Source of the DNA: Mesorhizobium_L sp035547755
GTDB lineage: Bacteria; Pseudomonadota; Alphaproteobacteria; Rhizobiales; Rhizobiaceae
NCBI GenBank assembly: GCA_035547755.1
Contig: DASZUG010000061.1
Coordinates: 135,258-199,257 of the forward strand
Length of the DNA: 64,000 bases
Reading direction: 5' to 3'
The stretch's first letter is position 1, and the number at the start of each line of letters is the position of its first letter. The position numbers were made by a program, and so were the translations under genes. The notes beneath the pieces were generated by a model. The model worked only from the letters and a program-made list of their open reading frames with translations. It was not told the DNA's origin and made no database searches. Positions 25,962 through 33,934 of the stretch are shown here, in pieces.

Positions 25962-26381
25962 ATGCAGCAAACCGTCATTACCCTGTCGACATCTGGCGCT
26001 GGTCTTTACGAATTCACGCGCGAGGCGAAACATTTTGTCGATCGCTCCGGCATTGACTCCGGATTGCTGACGCTCTTCGTGCGCCACACCTCCTGCTCTC
26101 TCCTCATCCAGGAAAACGCCGATCCCGATGTCAGGCGCGACCTCGACCAGTTTTTCCGTCATCTCGTGCCGCCGGCGGACGACCCCTCGATGGATTATCT
26201 CGTCCATCGTCTGGAAGGTCCTGACGACATGCCCGCCCATATCAAGGCGGCGCTGACGGCGGTCTCGCTTTCGGTGCCGGTTCTGGAGGGCAAGATGGCG
26301 CTCGGCACATGGCAGGGGCTTTATCTCTTCGAGCACCGCGACCGGCCGCACAGGCGGGAGATCGTCCTGCATCTCGCATAG
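25962..26381 (+). CDS. YjbQ family protein (UPF0047)
   Basis: 139 residues covering the whole family: TREAKHFVDRSGIDSGLLTLFVRHTSCSLLIQENADPDVRRDLDQFF, then HIKAALTAVSLSVPVLEGKMALGTWQGLYLFEHRD near the C-terminus. The conserved HTSC, ENADP and GTWQG...EHR boxes are all present. Members have weak thiamine-phosphate synthase activity in vitro; the physiological role is unsettled. SD GGAAAGG precedes the ATG by five bases. HlyU follows 77 bases downstream on the same strand. Confidence 0.92.
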   Translation: MQQTVITLSTSGAGLYEFTREAKHFVDRSGIDSGLLTLFVRHTSCSLLIQENADPDVRRDLDQFFRHLVPPADDPSMDYLVHRLEGPDDMPAHIKAALTAVSLSVPVLEGKMALGTWQGLYLFEHRDRPHRREIVLHLA

Positions 26382-26458
26382 GCCCTCTGATCGCGCCCTA
26401 TGCGCCAGGCGGCTTCCGCGCTAAAACCGTTTGATCAAATCAGAAGACGAGAAGGCCG

Positions 26459-26755
26459 ATGTCTCTTTTCAAGAAACTTTTCGGCGGCGGCGGGCAAGCC
26501 GGCGCCGACGCCCCGGCCGAACCGGCCGCCGGGCAGGAAATTGAACACAAGGGGTTCACGATCCGCGCCACCCCCTTCAAGGCGGAAGGCCAATTCCAGA
26601 CCGCCGGCACCATCACGAAGGAAATCGACGGCGAGGTGAAGGAGCATAAATTCATCCGCGCCGATCGCTTCGCCTCGCTCGACGACGCCACCAGTCTCTC
26701 GCTCCGCAAGGGTCAGCAACTGGTGGACGAACAGGGAGACCGCATCTTTAATTGA
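26459..26755 (+). CDS. HlyU family protein
   Basis: 98 residues, MSLFKKLFGGGG N-terminus, an Ala/Pro/Gly-rich linker, then the HlyU domain: EHKGFTIRATPFKAEGQFQTAGTITKEIDGEVKEHKFIRADRFAS. In Vibrio HlyU is a winged-helix activator of haemolysin genes. The alphaproteobacterial members are short and their targets unknown. Interesting in a window with a large secreted repeat protein, but 11 kb separates them and no link is shown. Confidence 0.88.
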   Translation: MSLFKKLFGGGGQAGADAPAEPAAGQEIEHKGFTIRATPFKAEGQFQTAGTITKEIDGEVKEHKFIRADRFASLDDATSLSLRKGQQLVDEQGDRIFN

Positions 26756-26788
26756 GGCGTGGGCGCCTGGTCCTCACCTCATCCTGCT

Positions 26789-27223
26789 TCACGCCGCCTT
26801 CACGTCGACGATCTCGATATCGAAGACGAGATCGCGGCCGGCGAGCGGATGGTTCGCGTCGACGGTGACGGAGGAATCGTCGAGGTCGACCACGGTGAGG
26901 TTCACCGTGCGGCCATCGGCGGTATTGGCCTGGAGGCGGCTGCCGACATCGACGTCGACGCCGTCGGGAATGGCGGTGCGCGGAATGGCCTGCACCTGCG
27001 CGTCGTCGCGCGGGCCGTAGGCTTCCGCGGCGGGAACCGTCACGGTCTCCTTGTCGCCGACATCCATGCCCTCGATGCTGCGCTCGAGGCCGCGGATGAT
27101 CTGGCCGGCGCCCATCTCGAATTCGAGCGGCTCGCGCCCGTCGGAACTGTCGAAAGGCGTTCCGTCCATGAACTTGCCGGTATAGTGGATGCGCACGACA
27201 TCTCCGTTCTTGATCTCGGTCAT
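26789..27223 (-). CDS. FKBP-type peptidyl-prolyl cis-trans isomerase (SlyD-like)
   Basis: 144 residues from ATG 27223 (GAGGATCC upstream). Layout of the SlyD group: NGDVVRIHYTGKFMDGTPFDSSDGREPLEFEMGAGQIIRGLERSIEGMDVGDKETVTVPAAEAYG (FKBP half), then the inserted IF domain VQAIPRTAIPDGVDVDVGSRLQANTADGR, and a final VDANHPLAGRDLVFDIEIVDV. It lacks the His/Cys-rich metal-binding tail of E. coli SlyD. Cytosolic folding helper and isomerase. The frame continues upstream to 27367 without features. Confidence 0.93.
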   Translation of the reverse strand: MTEIKNGDVVRIHYTGKFMDGTPFDSSDGREPLEFEMGAGQIIRGLERSIEGMDVGDKETVTVPAAEAYGPRDDAQVQAIPRTAIPDGVDVDVGSRLQANTADGRTVNLTVVDLDDSSVTVDANHPLAGRDLVFDIEIVDVKAA

Positions 27224-27352
27224 GTCTGGATCCTCGTTTTGCTTGGCTGATAATCGTGACGCCCGCGATCTCGCATCGGCGTCGGCGAAAAGGGCCGCAA
27301 GATCGGAAGGCGGCCTCTCCCGCAGATAGGTCGAAACAAGTGGATGTAAACC

Positions 27353-27383
27353 CCGGAGAAGGGGCATGCCGCCCCTTCCCCGG
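27353..27383 (-). terminator. Probable intrinsic terminator of the usp-cupin transcription unit
   Basis: Inverted repeat 27353-27365 / 27371-27383 with five-base loop and one mismatch, GC-rich. On the minus strand it is followed by GGTTTACAT, a weak T tract. Lies six bases past the cupin stop. Confidence 0.55.
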
Positions 27384-27388
27384 CCGGA

Positions 27389-27784
27389 TCAGCGCCCGTA
27401 TTGCTCGTCCGTCACATGCTCCATCCAGGTGACGGGCGAGCCGTCCAGCTTTTCCTGGATGGCGATGTGGGTCATCGCGGTGGTCGGGCTTGCGCCATGC
27501 CAATGCTTTTCGCCGGGCGCGAACCAGACCACGTCGCCGGGGCGGATTTCCTCGATTGGCCCGCCCTCGCGCTGCACCCGGCCGCAGCCGGCCGTGACGA
27601 TCAGCGTCTGGCCGAGCGGGTGCGTGTGCCATGCCGTGCGCGCGCCGGGCTCGAAGGTGACGCTGGCGCCGGCCACGCGCGCCGGTTCGGAAGGGCTCAT
27701 CAGAGGGTCGATGCGCACCGTGCCGGTGAAATACTCGGCCGACCCCCTGGCGGAAGGCTGCGAACCGCTGCGCTTGATCTCCAT
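27389..27784 (-). CDS. Cupin-domain protein (small quercetinase/mandelonitrile-lyase-like)
   Basis: 131 residues, a single beta-barrel. Cupin motif 1: PGARTAWHTHPLGQTLIVTAG with the His-x-His metal ligands; motif 2: PGDVVWFAPGEKHWHGASPTTAMTHIAI. This resembles small Mn/Fe cupins annotated as hydroxynitrile-lyase-like or carboxymuconolactone-linked cupins; the substrate is unknown. 21 bases downstream of the Usp gene, so co-transcribed with it, pointing to a stress-related role. Confidence 0.9.
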   Translation of the reverse strand: MEIKRSGSQPSARGSAEYFTGTVRIDPLMSPSEPARVAGASVTFEPGARTAWHTHPLGQTLIVTAGCGRVQREGGPIEEIRPGDVVWFAPGEKHWHGASPTTAMTHIAIQEKLDGSPVTWMEHVTDEQYGR

Positions 27785-27805
27785 TCCGGACCTCCTAGCT
27801 CCCTG

Positions 27806-28648
27806 TTACGAATACGCCATGAATACCGGAACCTCGGCCTTTTCCAGGATATGGCGCGTGGCGCCGCCGAAAATGATCTGCCGCAGCCGGCTTTGGGTAT
27901 AGGCGCCCTTGATCAGGAGGTCGCAGCCGAGCGCGCGAGCCTCGTCGAGGATCGTTTCGCCAGCGCTGCGCGAACCGGGGGCGACGTTCATGGTGCGGGC
28001 CTTGATGCCGTTTATGCCGAGATAGGCCGCGAGATCCTCGCCCGACGGGCCGGGCACGCCGGAGCCTTCCACGGTGAGCACGACGACATCGTCGGCCTGC
28101 GCCAGGACGCGAAGCGCGAGCGCGACGGCATGCGCCGTTTCCGGGCTCTGGTTCCAGGCGATGACGACCCTCCTGCCTATGCTTTCCGGTTTTTCCGGCG
28201 GCGCGATCAGTACCGGGCGGCCGCTTTCGAAAAGCGCGGCGTCGAGAGTGAGTGCGCGCGGCCCCGACATTTGCTGCCCCGCCCGCCCGACGACGGTGAT
28301 GTCGTAGACACGGCCGAGATAGCCTACCATGTGATCGCCGGCCGGCACATTGTCCTTCCAACTCCATGAAGGGCCTTCGACGCTTTCGGCGGCCGGGGCT
28401 ATCTTTTCCCTGCCCATGAAGGAATGGAAATGGGCGCGCGCCTGGGCGCTCCTCTCTTCATTGTGCTCCACCAGCGGCTCGTAGATGATCGAGGCGCCGA
28501 CGACATCGGCGGCAAGGAAAGGCGTCGTCGCCGGCGCCAGCGCGAAGCCGGTCATGCGGCTGCCGAAGATGCGGGCGAAAAGAAGAGCGGTCGCGAGGAT
28601 GGTCTCGGTGCGGTCATGGTGCTCGACGGGAACAAGGATCGATTTCAT
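27806..28648 (-). CDS. Universal stress protein, tandem UspA domains
   Basis: 280 residues. First half MKSILVPVEHHDRTETILATALLFARIFGSRMTGFALAPA..., second half RRVVIAWNQSPETAHAVALALRVLAQADDVVVLTVEG...DLLIKGAYTQSRLRQIIFGGATRHIL. The second half carries the GxxG...GGATRHIL pattern similar to ATP-binding Usp proteins; the first half is degenerate. Cytosolic, stress or nucleotide responsive by family. Divergent from the ExoK-like glycanase gene. Confidence 0.92.
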   Translation of the reverse strand: MKSILVPVEHHDRTETILATALLFARIFGSRMTGFALAPATTPFLAADVVGASIIYEPLVEHNEERSAQARAHFHSFMGREKIAPAAESVEGPSWSWKDNVPAGDHMVGYLGRVYDITVVGRAGQQMSGPRALTLDAALFESGRPVLIAPPEKPESIGRRVVIAWNQSPETAHAVALALRVLAQADDVVVLTVEGSGVPGPSGEDLAAYLGINGIKARTMNVAPGSRSAGETILDEARALGCDLLIKGAYTQSRLRQIIFGGATRHILEKAEVPVFMAYS

Positions 28649-28999
28649 GGTTCACCCGGTTCTGGCGCACCGGCCGTGGCCGGTCGCGGGTTGATCGAAA
28701 GGTCCACTGCCATTTTGCCCCCGAGAGGATGCTGCTGTACAGGATAAAGCGCGGATTTCCTGCGCTTTCCCGCCTGAGGCGCACATACCGCCCTCCCTTT
28801 CGTCCGTCGGTTATGGTCCGCTCATTTCCGAGAAAGCTCTCTCAAAAGCCCTTTCCCGCTGTTCGCGCCCTAACTACGCCAAGGTTCCTGCGAAAATCGC
28901 ACATGGACCGCTTGGGAGGAGAAGCCGCGGCGAAACGGCCGTTTCGTCAATTGCAATGACTGGGGCCAGCCCCTGGGAACATCGGAAAGGATGACCCTC
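28649..28999. promoter_or_regulatory. Divergent usp / exoK-like intergenic region
   Basis: No gene seen in 351 bases. Must contain the promoters of both flanking divergent genes. A perfect seven-base inverted repeat, AAAGCGC / GCGCTTT, lies at 28746-28752 / 28762-28768. It is a possible operator rather than a terminator, since neither flanking gene ends here. Confidence 0.4.
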
Positions 29000-29866
29000 A
29001 TGAGCGCCAATCCCGCCACCGTAAACCGCGTCCCCTCCTCCGCCAGCGAAAGAGGGAAAAGCCGCGCCATGCCTTCCGGCCTCCATGTCGCGCTGGCGGT
29101 TCCGGCATTTTTCCTCTGCCTCTCAGCGCCTTCCTTCGCCGCCGGAACGCAGCCGGAAACCGCTGGAAAAGCCCAGCCCTTTCTCGACAATTTCGACACG
29201 CTCGATCGGAGACGATGGTACATCTCGGACAGCTGGACGAACGGGTCACATCAAAACTGCACCTGGTCCAAGGATGAGGTGAAGGACAAGGATGGCCATC
29301 TCGTTCTCAGCTTCGACAAGAAGACCTATAAGGATCGCGCCTATTCCTGCGCCGAGATCCAGACGAAAAAGCGCTTCTCCTATGGCGTCTATGAGGCGCG
29401 GATGAAGACAGGCACCGGTTCCGGGCTGAATGCTGCTTTCTTCACCTTCATCGGATCCGCCGACAAACAGCCGCATGACGAGATCGATTTCGAGGCGCTG
29501 ACGAAGAATCCGGACAAGGTGCAGGTCAACGCATTCGCTGGCGGCAAGGGCAAGAACGAGAAGCTGGTCGACGTGAAGGGCGGTACGAATGCGGCGTTCC
29601 ACGACTACGCCTTCGTCTGGGAGCCGGACCGTATTCGCTGGTATGTCGACGGCAAGCTGGTGAATACGATCACCGATCCGGCGAAAATCCCCACCCATCC
29701 GCAGAAGATCTTCTTCAGCCTGTGGGGGAGCGACAACATGACCGGCTGGATGGGCAAGTTCAGCGATCCCGGCCACCCGGTGACGCTGGAGGTCGACCGC
29801 GTCGCCTTCACGCCGCTCGGCCAGCCCTGCCAGTTCGAGGGCTCGCTCGCCTGCAATTTGCATTGA
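29000..29866 (+). CDS. exoK: Secreted GH16 endo-beta-1,3-1,4-glycanase, ExoK-like
   Basis: 288 residues, Sec signal peptide ending around SAPSFAAG. GH16 domain from FLDNFDTLDRRRWYISDSW; motifs SHQNCTWSK, SYGVYEARMKTGTGSGLNAAFFTFIG, the catalytic box HDEIDFEAL (nucleophile Glu, Asp, acid/base Glu), QKIFFSLWGSD and the C-terminal CQFEGSLACNL. These match Sinorhizobium ExoK, which cuts nascent succinoglycan to set chain length. ATG 29000 is chosen over 28991 because GGAAAGGA then sits at proper spacing. Unlike in Sinorhizobium, the gene stands alone, ~11 kb outside the exo locus. Confidence 0.88.
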   Translation: MSANPATVNRVPSSASERGKSRAMPSGLHVALAVPAFFLCLSAPSFAAGTQPETAGKAQPFLDNFDTLDRRRWYISDSWTNGSHQNCTWSKDEVKDKDGHLVLSFDKKTYKDRAYSCAEIQTKKRFSYGVYEARMKTGTGSGLNAAFFTFIGSADKQPHDEIDFEALTKNPDKVQVNAFAGGKGKNEKLVDVKGGTNAAFHDYAFVWEPDRIRWYVDGKLVNTITDPAKIPTHPQKIFFSLWGSDNMTGWMGKFSDPGHPVTLEVDRVAFTPLGQPCQFEGSLACNLH

Positions 29867-29876
29867 GGAGGAGGAT

Positions 29877-29911
29877 GGACCCGACTGGTGGAGGGACAAC
29901 CAGCCGGGTCC
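29877..29911 (+). terminator. Stem-loop after exoK-like gene
   Basis: Inverted repeat GGACCCGACTGGT / ACCAGCCGGGTCC (29877-29889 / 29899-29911), one mismatch, nine-base loop, ten bases past the stop codon. No T run follows, so termination would be of the non-canonical kind. Confidence 0.5.
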
Positions 29912-30122
29912 GGCGCCGTGCCCCCGGATTTCGCCGGGGACGGGGCAGGGAACTGCGGACGCTGGGATTGTTTGGCGCCCGTCACAGCCGGAACACACCG
30001 CAGCGCTATTGGTTCCCTTAGACCGAAAGAACGGCAAAGATCGGGCAGCCCTGCCGGTCAAAGGCAAAAATTGTCGCAGGGCAAAGCTTGACGCATGCCC
30101 GCCGGGGACCACACAAAAGCCC

Positions 30123-30569
30123 ATGACCGATCCTTTCTGGAAGACAAAGACGCTGGAAGAGCTCTCGCCGAACGAGTGGGAAGCGCTTTGCGACGGCTGC
30201 GGAAAATGCTGCCTCGCCAAGCTGGAAGAGGAGGACACCGGCGAACTGCACTGGACGAGCATCGCCTGCCGGCTGTTCGATCAGGGTACTTGCCGCTGTG
30301 CCGACTATGCCAACCGGCTGGCGCGCGTGCCGGATTGCATCGGCCTGACGCCCGAGACGGTGCGCTCAATCAGCTGGCTGCCTTCCACCTGCGCCTACCG
30401 GCTGGTCGCGGAGGGAAAGGACCTCTTTTGGTGGCACCATCTCGTCTCCGGCTCGCGCCGAACGGTGCACGAGGCCGGCATTTCGATCCGGGGCCGGGTC
30501 ACGGCGCTCGAAGACGAGATGGAAGAGGTGGAGGACTATTTCGACCACGTCCTCGAGGCGGAGCCGTGA
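30123..30569 (+). CDS. YcgN family cysteine-cluster protein (UPF0260)
   Basis: 148 residues from ATG 30123. Typical start DPFWKTKTLEELSPNEWEALCDGCGKCCLAKLE with the CDGCGKCC cluster, then CRLFDQGTCRCADYANR, PDCIGLTP and LPSTCAYRLVAEGKDLFWWHHL. The eight or so conserved cysteines suggest Zn or Fe-S binding. Function of the family unknown. The frame begins at 30009 but the family start is at 30123. Convergent with the SIMPL gene. Confidence 0.9.
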   Translation: MTDPFWKTKTLEELSPNEWEALCDGCGKCCLAKLEEEDTGELHWTSIACRLFDQGTCRCADYANRLARVPDCIGLTPETVRSISWLPSTCAYRLVAEGKDLFWWHHLVSGSRRTVHEAGISIRGRVTALEDEMEEVEDYFDHVLEAEP

Positions 30570-30633
30570 TCCCGGCGGCGCTACCTGAGCAGCCCTGCCA
30601 CGCCTCGCCTACGGGATGGAGTGGACCCCTACC

Positions 30634-31344
30634 CTACTGATCGAGTTCGAAGGTCATCGAGACCGTGACGCGATAATTATTCTCGCCGGGCGCCACCGGC
30701 GCCGCTTCGGCCGCCGCGAAGGTCTTCGCCCGCATCGGCACCGGGCGCGGCGCATAGGATTGCTCCGAGATCTGCAGCACCTTGCCGACCCTGACGTCGG
30801 CTGCCTCTGCCAGCGTATGCGCCTTCTTCACGGCATCGGCCACCGCACGCTTGCGCGCCTCGGTTGTCGCGGCGGAAGGGTCCTCATTGGCGAAGTCGAT
30901 GGCGCCATCCTCGTTGACCCCGAGTTGGACCGCCTTATCGATCACCGCGCCGACCTTGCCGATGTCGCGCACCCGGACCGTCAGCGTGTTCGCCACCTGA
31001 TAGGCGACGATCTTCGCCGGCTCGTCCGGCTTGTGGGGTGTGACGTTGGAATAGCGCGGCGCGATCGAGAGGTTCGCCGTTTGCAGGTCGCGGTCCGCGA
31101 TGCCGGCCGCCTTCAACGCGGCCATCACATCGCCCATGGCCTCGTTGTCGGCATTGAGCGCCTCGCTTGCGGTGGGCGCCTCGCGCATCACCGTCAAGGT
31201 TAGTATGGCAAGGTCCGGCTTCACCGCCATCTCGCCCTCGCCGGTAACGACGATGCGCGGCGCGGGCTGATGTTCCGCCGCGAACGCGGCGCCTGGAACA
31301 GCCAGCGCCAAAACCAGCGCCAAGGTCGTCGAAATCCGTTTCAT
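30634..31344 (-). CDS. SIMPL (DUF541) domain secreted protein
   Basis: 236 residues. Sec signal peptide KRISTTLALVLALAVPGAAFA, then the SIMPL/BP26-like domain: RIVVTGEGEMAVKPDLAILTLTVMREAPTASEALNADN, DLQTANLSIAPRYS, YQVANTLTVRVRDIGKVGAVIDKAVQLG, AVADAVKKAHTLAEAADVRVGKVLQISE. Periplasmic or outer-membrane-associated; Brucella BP26/Omp28 belongs to this family and forms a channel-like ring. Stand-alone gene. Confidence 0.9.
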   Translation of the reverse strand: MKRISTTLALVLALAVPGAAFAAEHQPAPRIVVTGEGEMAVKPDLAILTLTVMREAPTASEALNADNEAMGDVMAALKAAGIADRDLQTANLSIAPRYSNVTPHKPDEPAKIVAYQVANTLTVRVRDIGKVGAVIDKAVQLGVNEDGAIDFANEDPSAATTEARKRAVADAVKKAHTLAEAADVRVGKVLQISEQSYAPRPVPMRAKTFAAAEAAPVAPGENNYRVTVSMTFELDQ

Positions 31345-31459
31345 GGAAGAGTCTCCCGGTTGCCTTTACCCCTTCAACCGTGGCGTTAGGGGAAGAATAT
31401 GGGTGGAATACGGCGTGCGCTTGTCTCTTGTGGAAAAAGCCTTTAAGGCGACGCTGGTG

Positions 31460-31535
31460 GGGCCTGTAGCTCAATGGTTAGAGCCGGCGGCTCATAACCG
31501 CTTGGTTGGGGGTTCGAGTCCCTCCGGGCCCACCA
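31460..31535 (+). tRNA. tRNA with CAT anticodon, probably tRNA-Ile2
   Basis: 76 bases including encoded CCA. Acceptor stem GGGCCTG / CGGGCCC (one G-U), D stem GCTC/GAGC, anticodon loop CTCATAA giving CAT, T loop TTCGAGT, discriminator A. The anticodon arm GGCGG CTCATAA CCGCT and following TTGGT resemble the lysidine-modified Ile2 tRNA rather than elongator Met, whose arm usually reads GCGGA..TCCGC. No integrase or duplicated 3' end is visible nearby. Confidence 0.9.
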
Positions 31536-31581
31536 GTTCGATTTTCAGCCATTGATTTTGTTGCGCTTTTTGCCGTTTTTT

Positions 31582-31616
31582 GTCCCACTTTTCTCAACCC
31601 CGTTCTTGAGTGGGAC
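31582..31616 (+). terminator. Possible terminator downstream of the tRNA
   Basis: Perfect eight-base arms GTCCCACT / AGTGGGAC (31582-31589 / 31609-31616), extended by CTCAA/TTGAG inside the loop, followed by AATTTTGG. 47 bases after the tRNA. Confidence 0.4.
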
Positions 31617-31804
31617 AATTTTGGCGCGTTTTTGTTTCGTCAGAAGCTTATGAATGGCGCCGGCGGCCAAGCGGGGGGACTCGGTGGAGATTGCTTGGCC
31701 GCCGGCGGCACCCGATGCGGCGGGTGCTCTCTGATGCGGCCTTGGGGGTGGGAGCCGCACAAAAAGTGGTGCAGCGAGGCTGGCTCGCCCTGATGGAAGG
31801 TTCC

Positions 31805-32062
31805 TTACTGATCCGACCCCGAAGGCGTGGCCGCAACGTGATGCTTGGCCGCTTCTTCCTGGCGCTTCTTCGCCAGCTTCCGTTCCTTGGCAAGGTGATG
31901 TCCCGCAACGCAACCCGCAGCGGCGCCCAGGATGGCGTGGTGATGGGCATAGTGTCCCGCAACTCCGCCAGCAACCGCGCCGGAAACGCAGCCAATGGCA
32001 TGAGCCTGTGAGGACGGGCCGAAAACGCTCAGGATTGAACAGGCGACAAACAACCTGCGCAT
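31805..32062 (-). CDS. Small secreted glycine-zipper-like protein
   Basis: 85 residues. Signal peptide RRLFVACSILSVFGPSSQAHA, then a Gly/Ala/His-rich stretch GCVSGAVAGGVAGHYAHHHAILGAAAGCVAGHH with GxxxG spacing, then a Lys/Glu tail. ATG 32062 has GAGG six bases upstream; the frame opens at 32074. Glycine-zipper proteins insert into or coat membranes; no specific function can be given. 11 bases downstream of the next gene's stop, same strand. Confidence 0.72.
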   Translation of the reverse strand: MRRLFVACSILSVFGPSSQAHAIGCVSGAVAGGVAGHYAHHHAILGAAAGCVAGHHLAKERKLAKKRQEEAAKHHVAATPSGSDQ

Positions 32063-32073
32063 GGAAAACCTCA

Positions 32074-32334
32074 TTATCCCAAAAGGCTCTTGGCCAAGCC
32101 GCCGAGTTCCGCCGTTAGGTCGTCCGAACTGCCGGCGTGCCCAAGCAGTTCCTGGATCTTGTCGACCGGAACTCCATGCGCGGCGGCGGTCTTCTCAAGC
32201 GCCGTCATCTGATCGGAGCCGTCTCCAATGTTCGATTGCAATGTGGCACTGATTTCCTTCACCTGATCCGGCGAGATTCCCGCCTTGGAGGCGATCTCTT
32301 CGGCCTGGCTTTCCAACACGTCGAACAAACCCAT
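32074..32334 (-). CDS. Small YidB/DUF937-like protein
   Basis: 86 residues MGLFDVLESQAEEIASKAGISPDQVKEISATLQSNI..., helical, with the repeated pattern seen in DUF937/YidB proteins (GLFD start, helix pairs ending in ELLG and LGGLAKSLLG). ATG 32334 has AGGAG seven bases upstream. Probably co-transcribed with the glycine-zipper gene. Role unknown. Confidence 0.7.
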   Translation of the reverse strand: MGLFDVLESQAEEIASKAGISPDQVKEISATLQSNIGDGSDQMTALEKTAAAHGVPVDKIQELLGHAGSSDDLTAELGGLAKSLLG

Positions 32335-32832
32335 GCGCGTCTCCTGCATCCCCGCTTGGTTGAAGACATGAGTTAATGAAGCGCTCGCAGGGAGCGGACA
32401 TGGCGCTCCGGGGACAGCCCCATGTGGCCTATACGCATCGCCTGGCCGAGGGCCGTAGGCAAGGAGGCCCTGATATTAAATTTCCGTAAGTTTCCGAACA
32501 GAAAGCGGGGCGTGGGAAGTCCGGCCACATTTCCACGACCGTCCAGACGATTAACCGGGTTCGCCGGCGTCAAAGGAGCAATCATCGGCGGACACGGACA
32601 TCCACGACATCTCGCCGATCAGAGCGGAAGAGGTTCCCGATCTCGCGAGCGCACGCGAGAAGCGGCTCGCCTGGATGGACGGGAAACCGAGGGACAGACG
32701 GGAGGTCGGCATGGTTTCGCAAGTGAGCGCATTGGCGCCCAGCCCGCCCTGGCGCATGGCTCCCACCAGTCGCAATGCCTGCTCAAAGGCGACCACGCAT
32801 GGTCACCTGCTGCCGCATGGCCGGTCTGATCG
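32335..32832. other. Gene-free stretch
   Basis: About 500 bases between the DUF937-like start and the HAD gene stop. Open frames on both strands exist (for example 32422-32829 plus) but show no domain, no good SD and an arginine/proline-rich low-quality composition. I see no gene, repeat or RNA here. Confidence 0.4.
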
Positions 32833-33789
32833 TTAGCGCTTCGAAGCGGCAATCGCTTCGGCAAGCGCCAGCCGATCGGCGAAGACCGAACGCCAGTCCC
32901 GCTTCATGCTGACCACGGTCAAACCGTAGTCATCGGCTTTGTCCAGCGCTTCGGCAAGAGGACTGAGCTCGAACTCACGATCATAGGCGAATTCCCGCGC
33001 GGCGTCGTCATGATGCAGGAGAAGCGCCAGCCGGGGTCCGGGGCCGGTCCGGACATACCGAAGCATCGCGAGGTCGCCATCCGAATTGCCGAATGCGAGG
33101 ATCGGTCGTCGACCGATATGCAAGCCGATGTTCTGCGGCTTCACCTGCCTGTCATCGAATGTATTGATCACGGCAAGCTTCACCAACTGTCCGCGACCTT
33201 CGCGGATTTCGAAGCGGGTCCTTACGCTGGAGCCGACGACACGTTCCGGAGGAATTCCGTACACTTCCGCGGCGAGGGTGCGAATGAGATCGATCCCACC
33301 TCCCGTTACGATGAATATCTTGAATTCATGGGTCTGGAGAAAATCCAGAAGCTCCATCTGCGGCAGATATGTGAGTTCCTTGAACAGGCAGCCAAGCGTC
33401 GGATGCCTTGCAACCGCCAGCCAGTCCCGGGCGATTTTGGCGAATGCATCTTCGGTCATGCCGGCATGGGCGAAGGCGGCGACTTCCATGAGGCCCTCCT
33501 TTCCCAGGTTCCTGATCGTCTCCATGTCATGGTCAAAGAAGGCCTTGAATGGTTGCTGTTCCTTGAGCGTCGGGTCTTTCTCAGCCGCAATCCTCAGCCG
33601 TTCGCGACCGAAGAAGAACTGCACCTGCAAAGGTTGTTCGCACCACAACGTGCCGTCATTGTCGAAAGTGGCGATCCGCTCGGCGGGCGGGACGAAATCG
33701 GGACCGCCTTCATCTGTGACCCGGGCCACGAAGTCGAGAATGGTGGATTTGACGGCGCCGTCGGTCCAAGAGGAAAGCTGATTGTTCAT
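32833..33789 (-). CDS. HAD-family phosphatase
   Basis: 318 residues. Motif I FDNDGTLW (Asp43, Asp45), motif II within FKIFIVTGGG, and motif III/IV GNSDGDLAM are in order. The N-terminal KSTILDFVARVTDEGGPDFVPPAERIAT block and WCEQPLQVQFFFGRERL are characteristic of a HAD subfamily that often carries a signal peptide; here there is none, so it would be cytosolic. Substrate unknown. Downstream of the DUF202 gene on the same strand (145 bases). A truncated homologue lies at 57381-57590. Confidence 0.88.
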   Translation of the reverse strand: MNNQLSSWTDGAVKSTILDFVARVTDEGGPDFVPPAERIATFDNDGTLWCEQPLQVQFFFGRERLRIAAEKDPTLKEQQPFKAFFDHDMETIRNLGKEGLMEVAAFAHAGMTEDAFAKIARDWLAVARHPTLGCLFKELTYLPQMELLDFLQTHEFKIFIVTGGGIDLIRTLAAEVYGIPPERVVGSSVRTRFEIREGRGQLVKLAVINTFDDRQVKPQNIGLHIGRRPILAFGNSDGDLAMLRYVRTGPGPRLALLLHHDDAAREFAYDREFELSPLAEALDKADDYGLTVVSMKRDWRSVFADRLALAEAIAASKR

Positions 33790-33934
33790 TTCCGGCGCAA
33801 TGCTCCTTGTTCGTTATGATTGATGGCATGGCGACGACAATGTCAGCGAGCAACAACCGAGAGCGACAGGCGAGCGGCGCCGCCAGGTCGTCACGAATGC
33901 CAGTTTCGCCCTCATAACATCGCTTCCGGATGCC

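Noticed and set aside
31460..31535. tRNA as an integration site of a genomic island
   Set aside because: No integrase gene next to it and no second copy of the tRNA 3' end found in the window.
32422..32829. 135-residue plus-strand frame in the gap before the HAD gene
   Set aside because: Low-complexity Arg/Gly/Pro composition, no SD, no domain.
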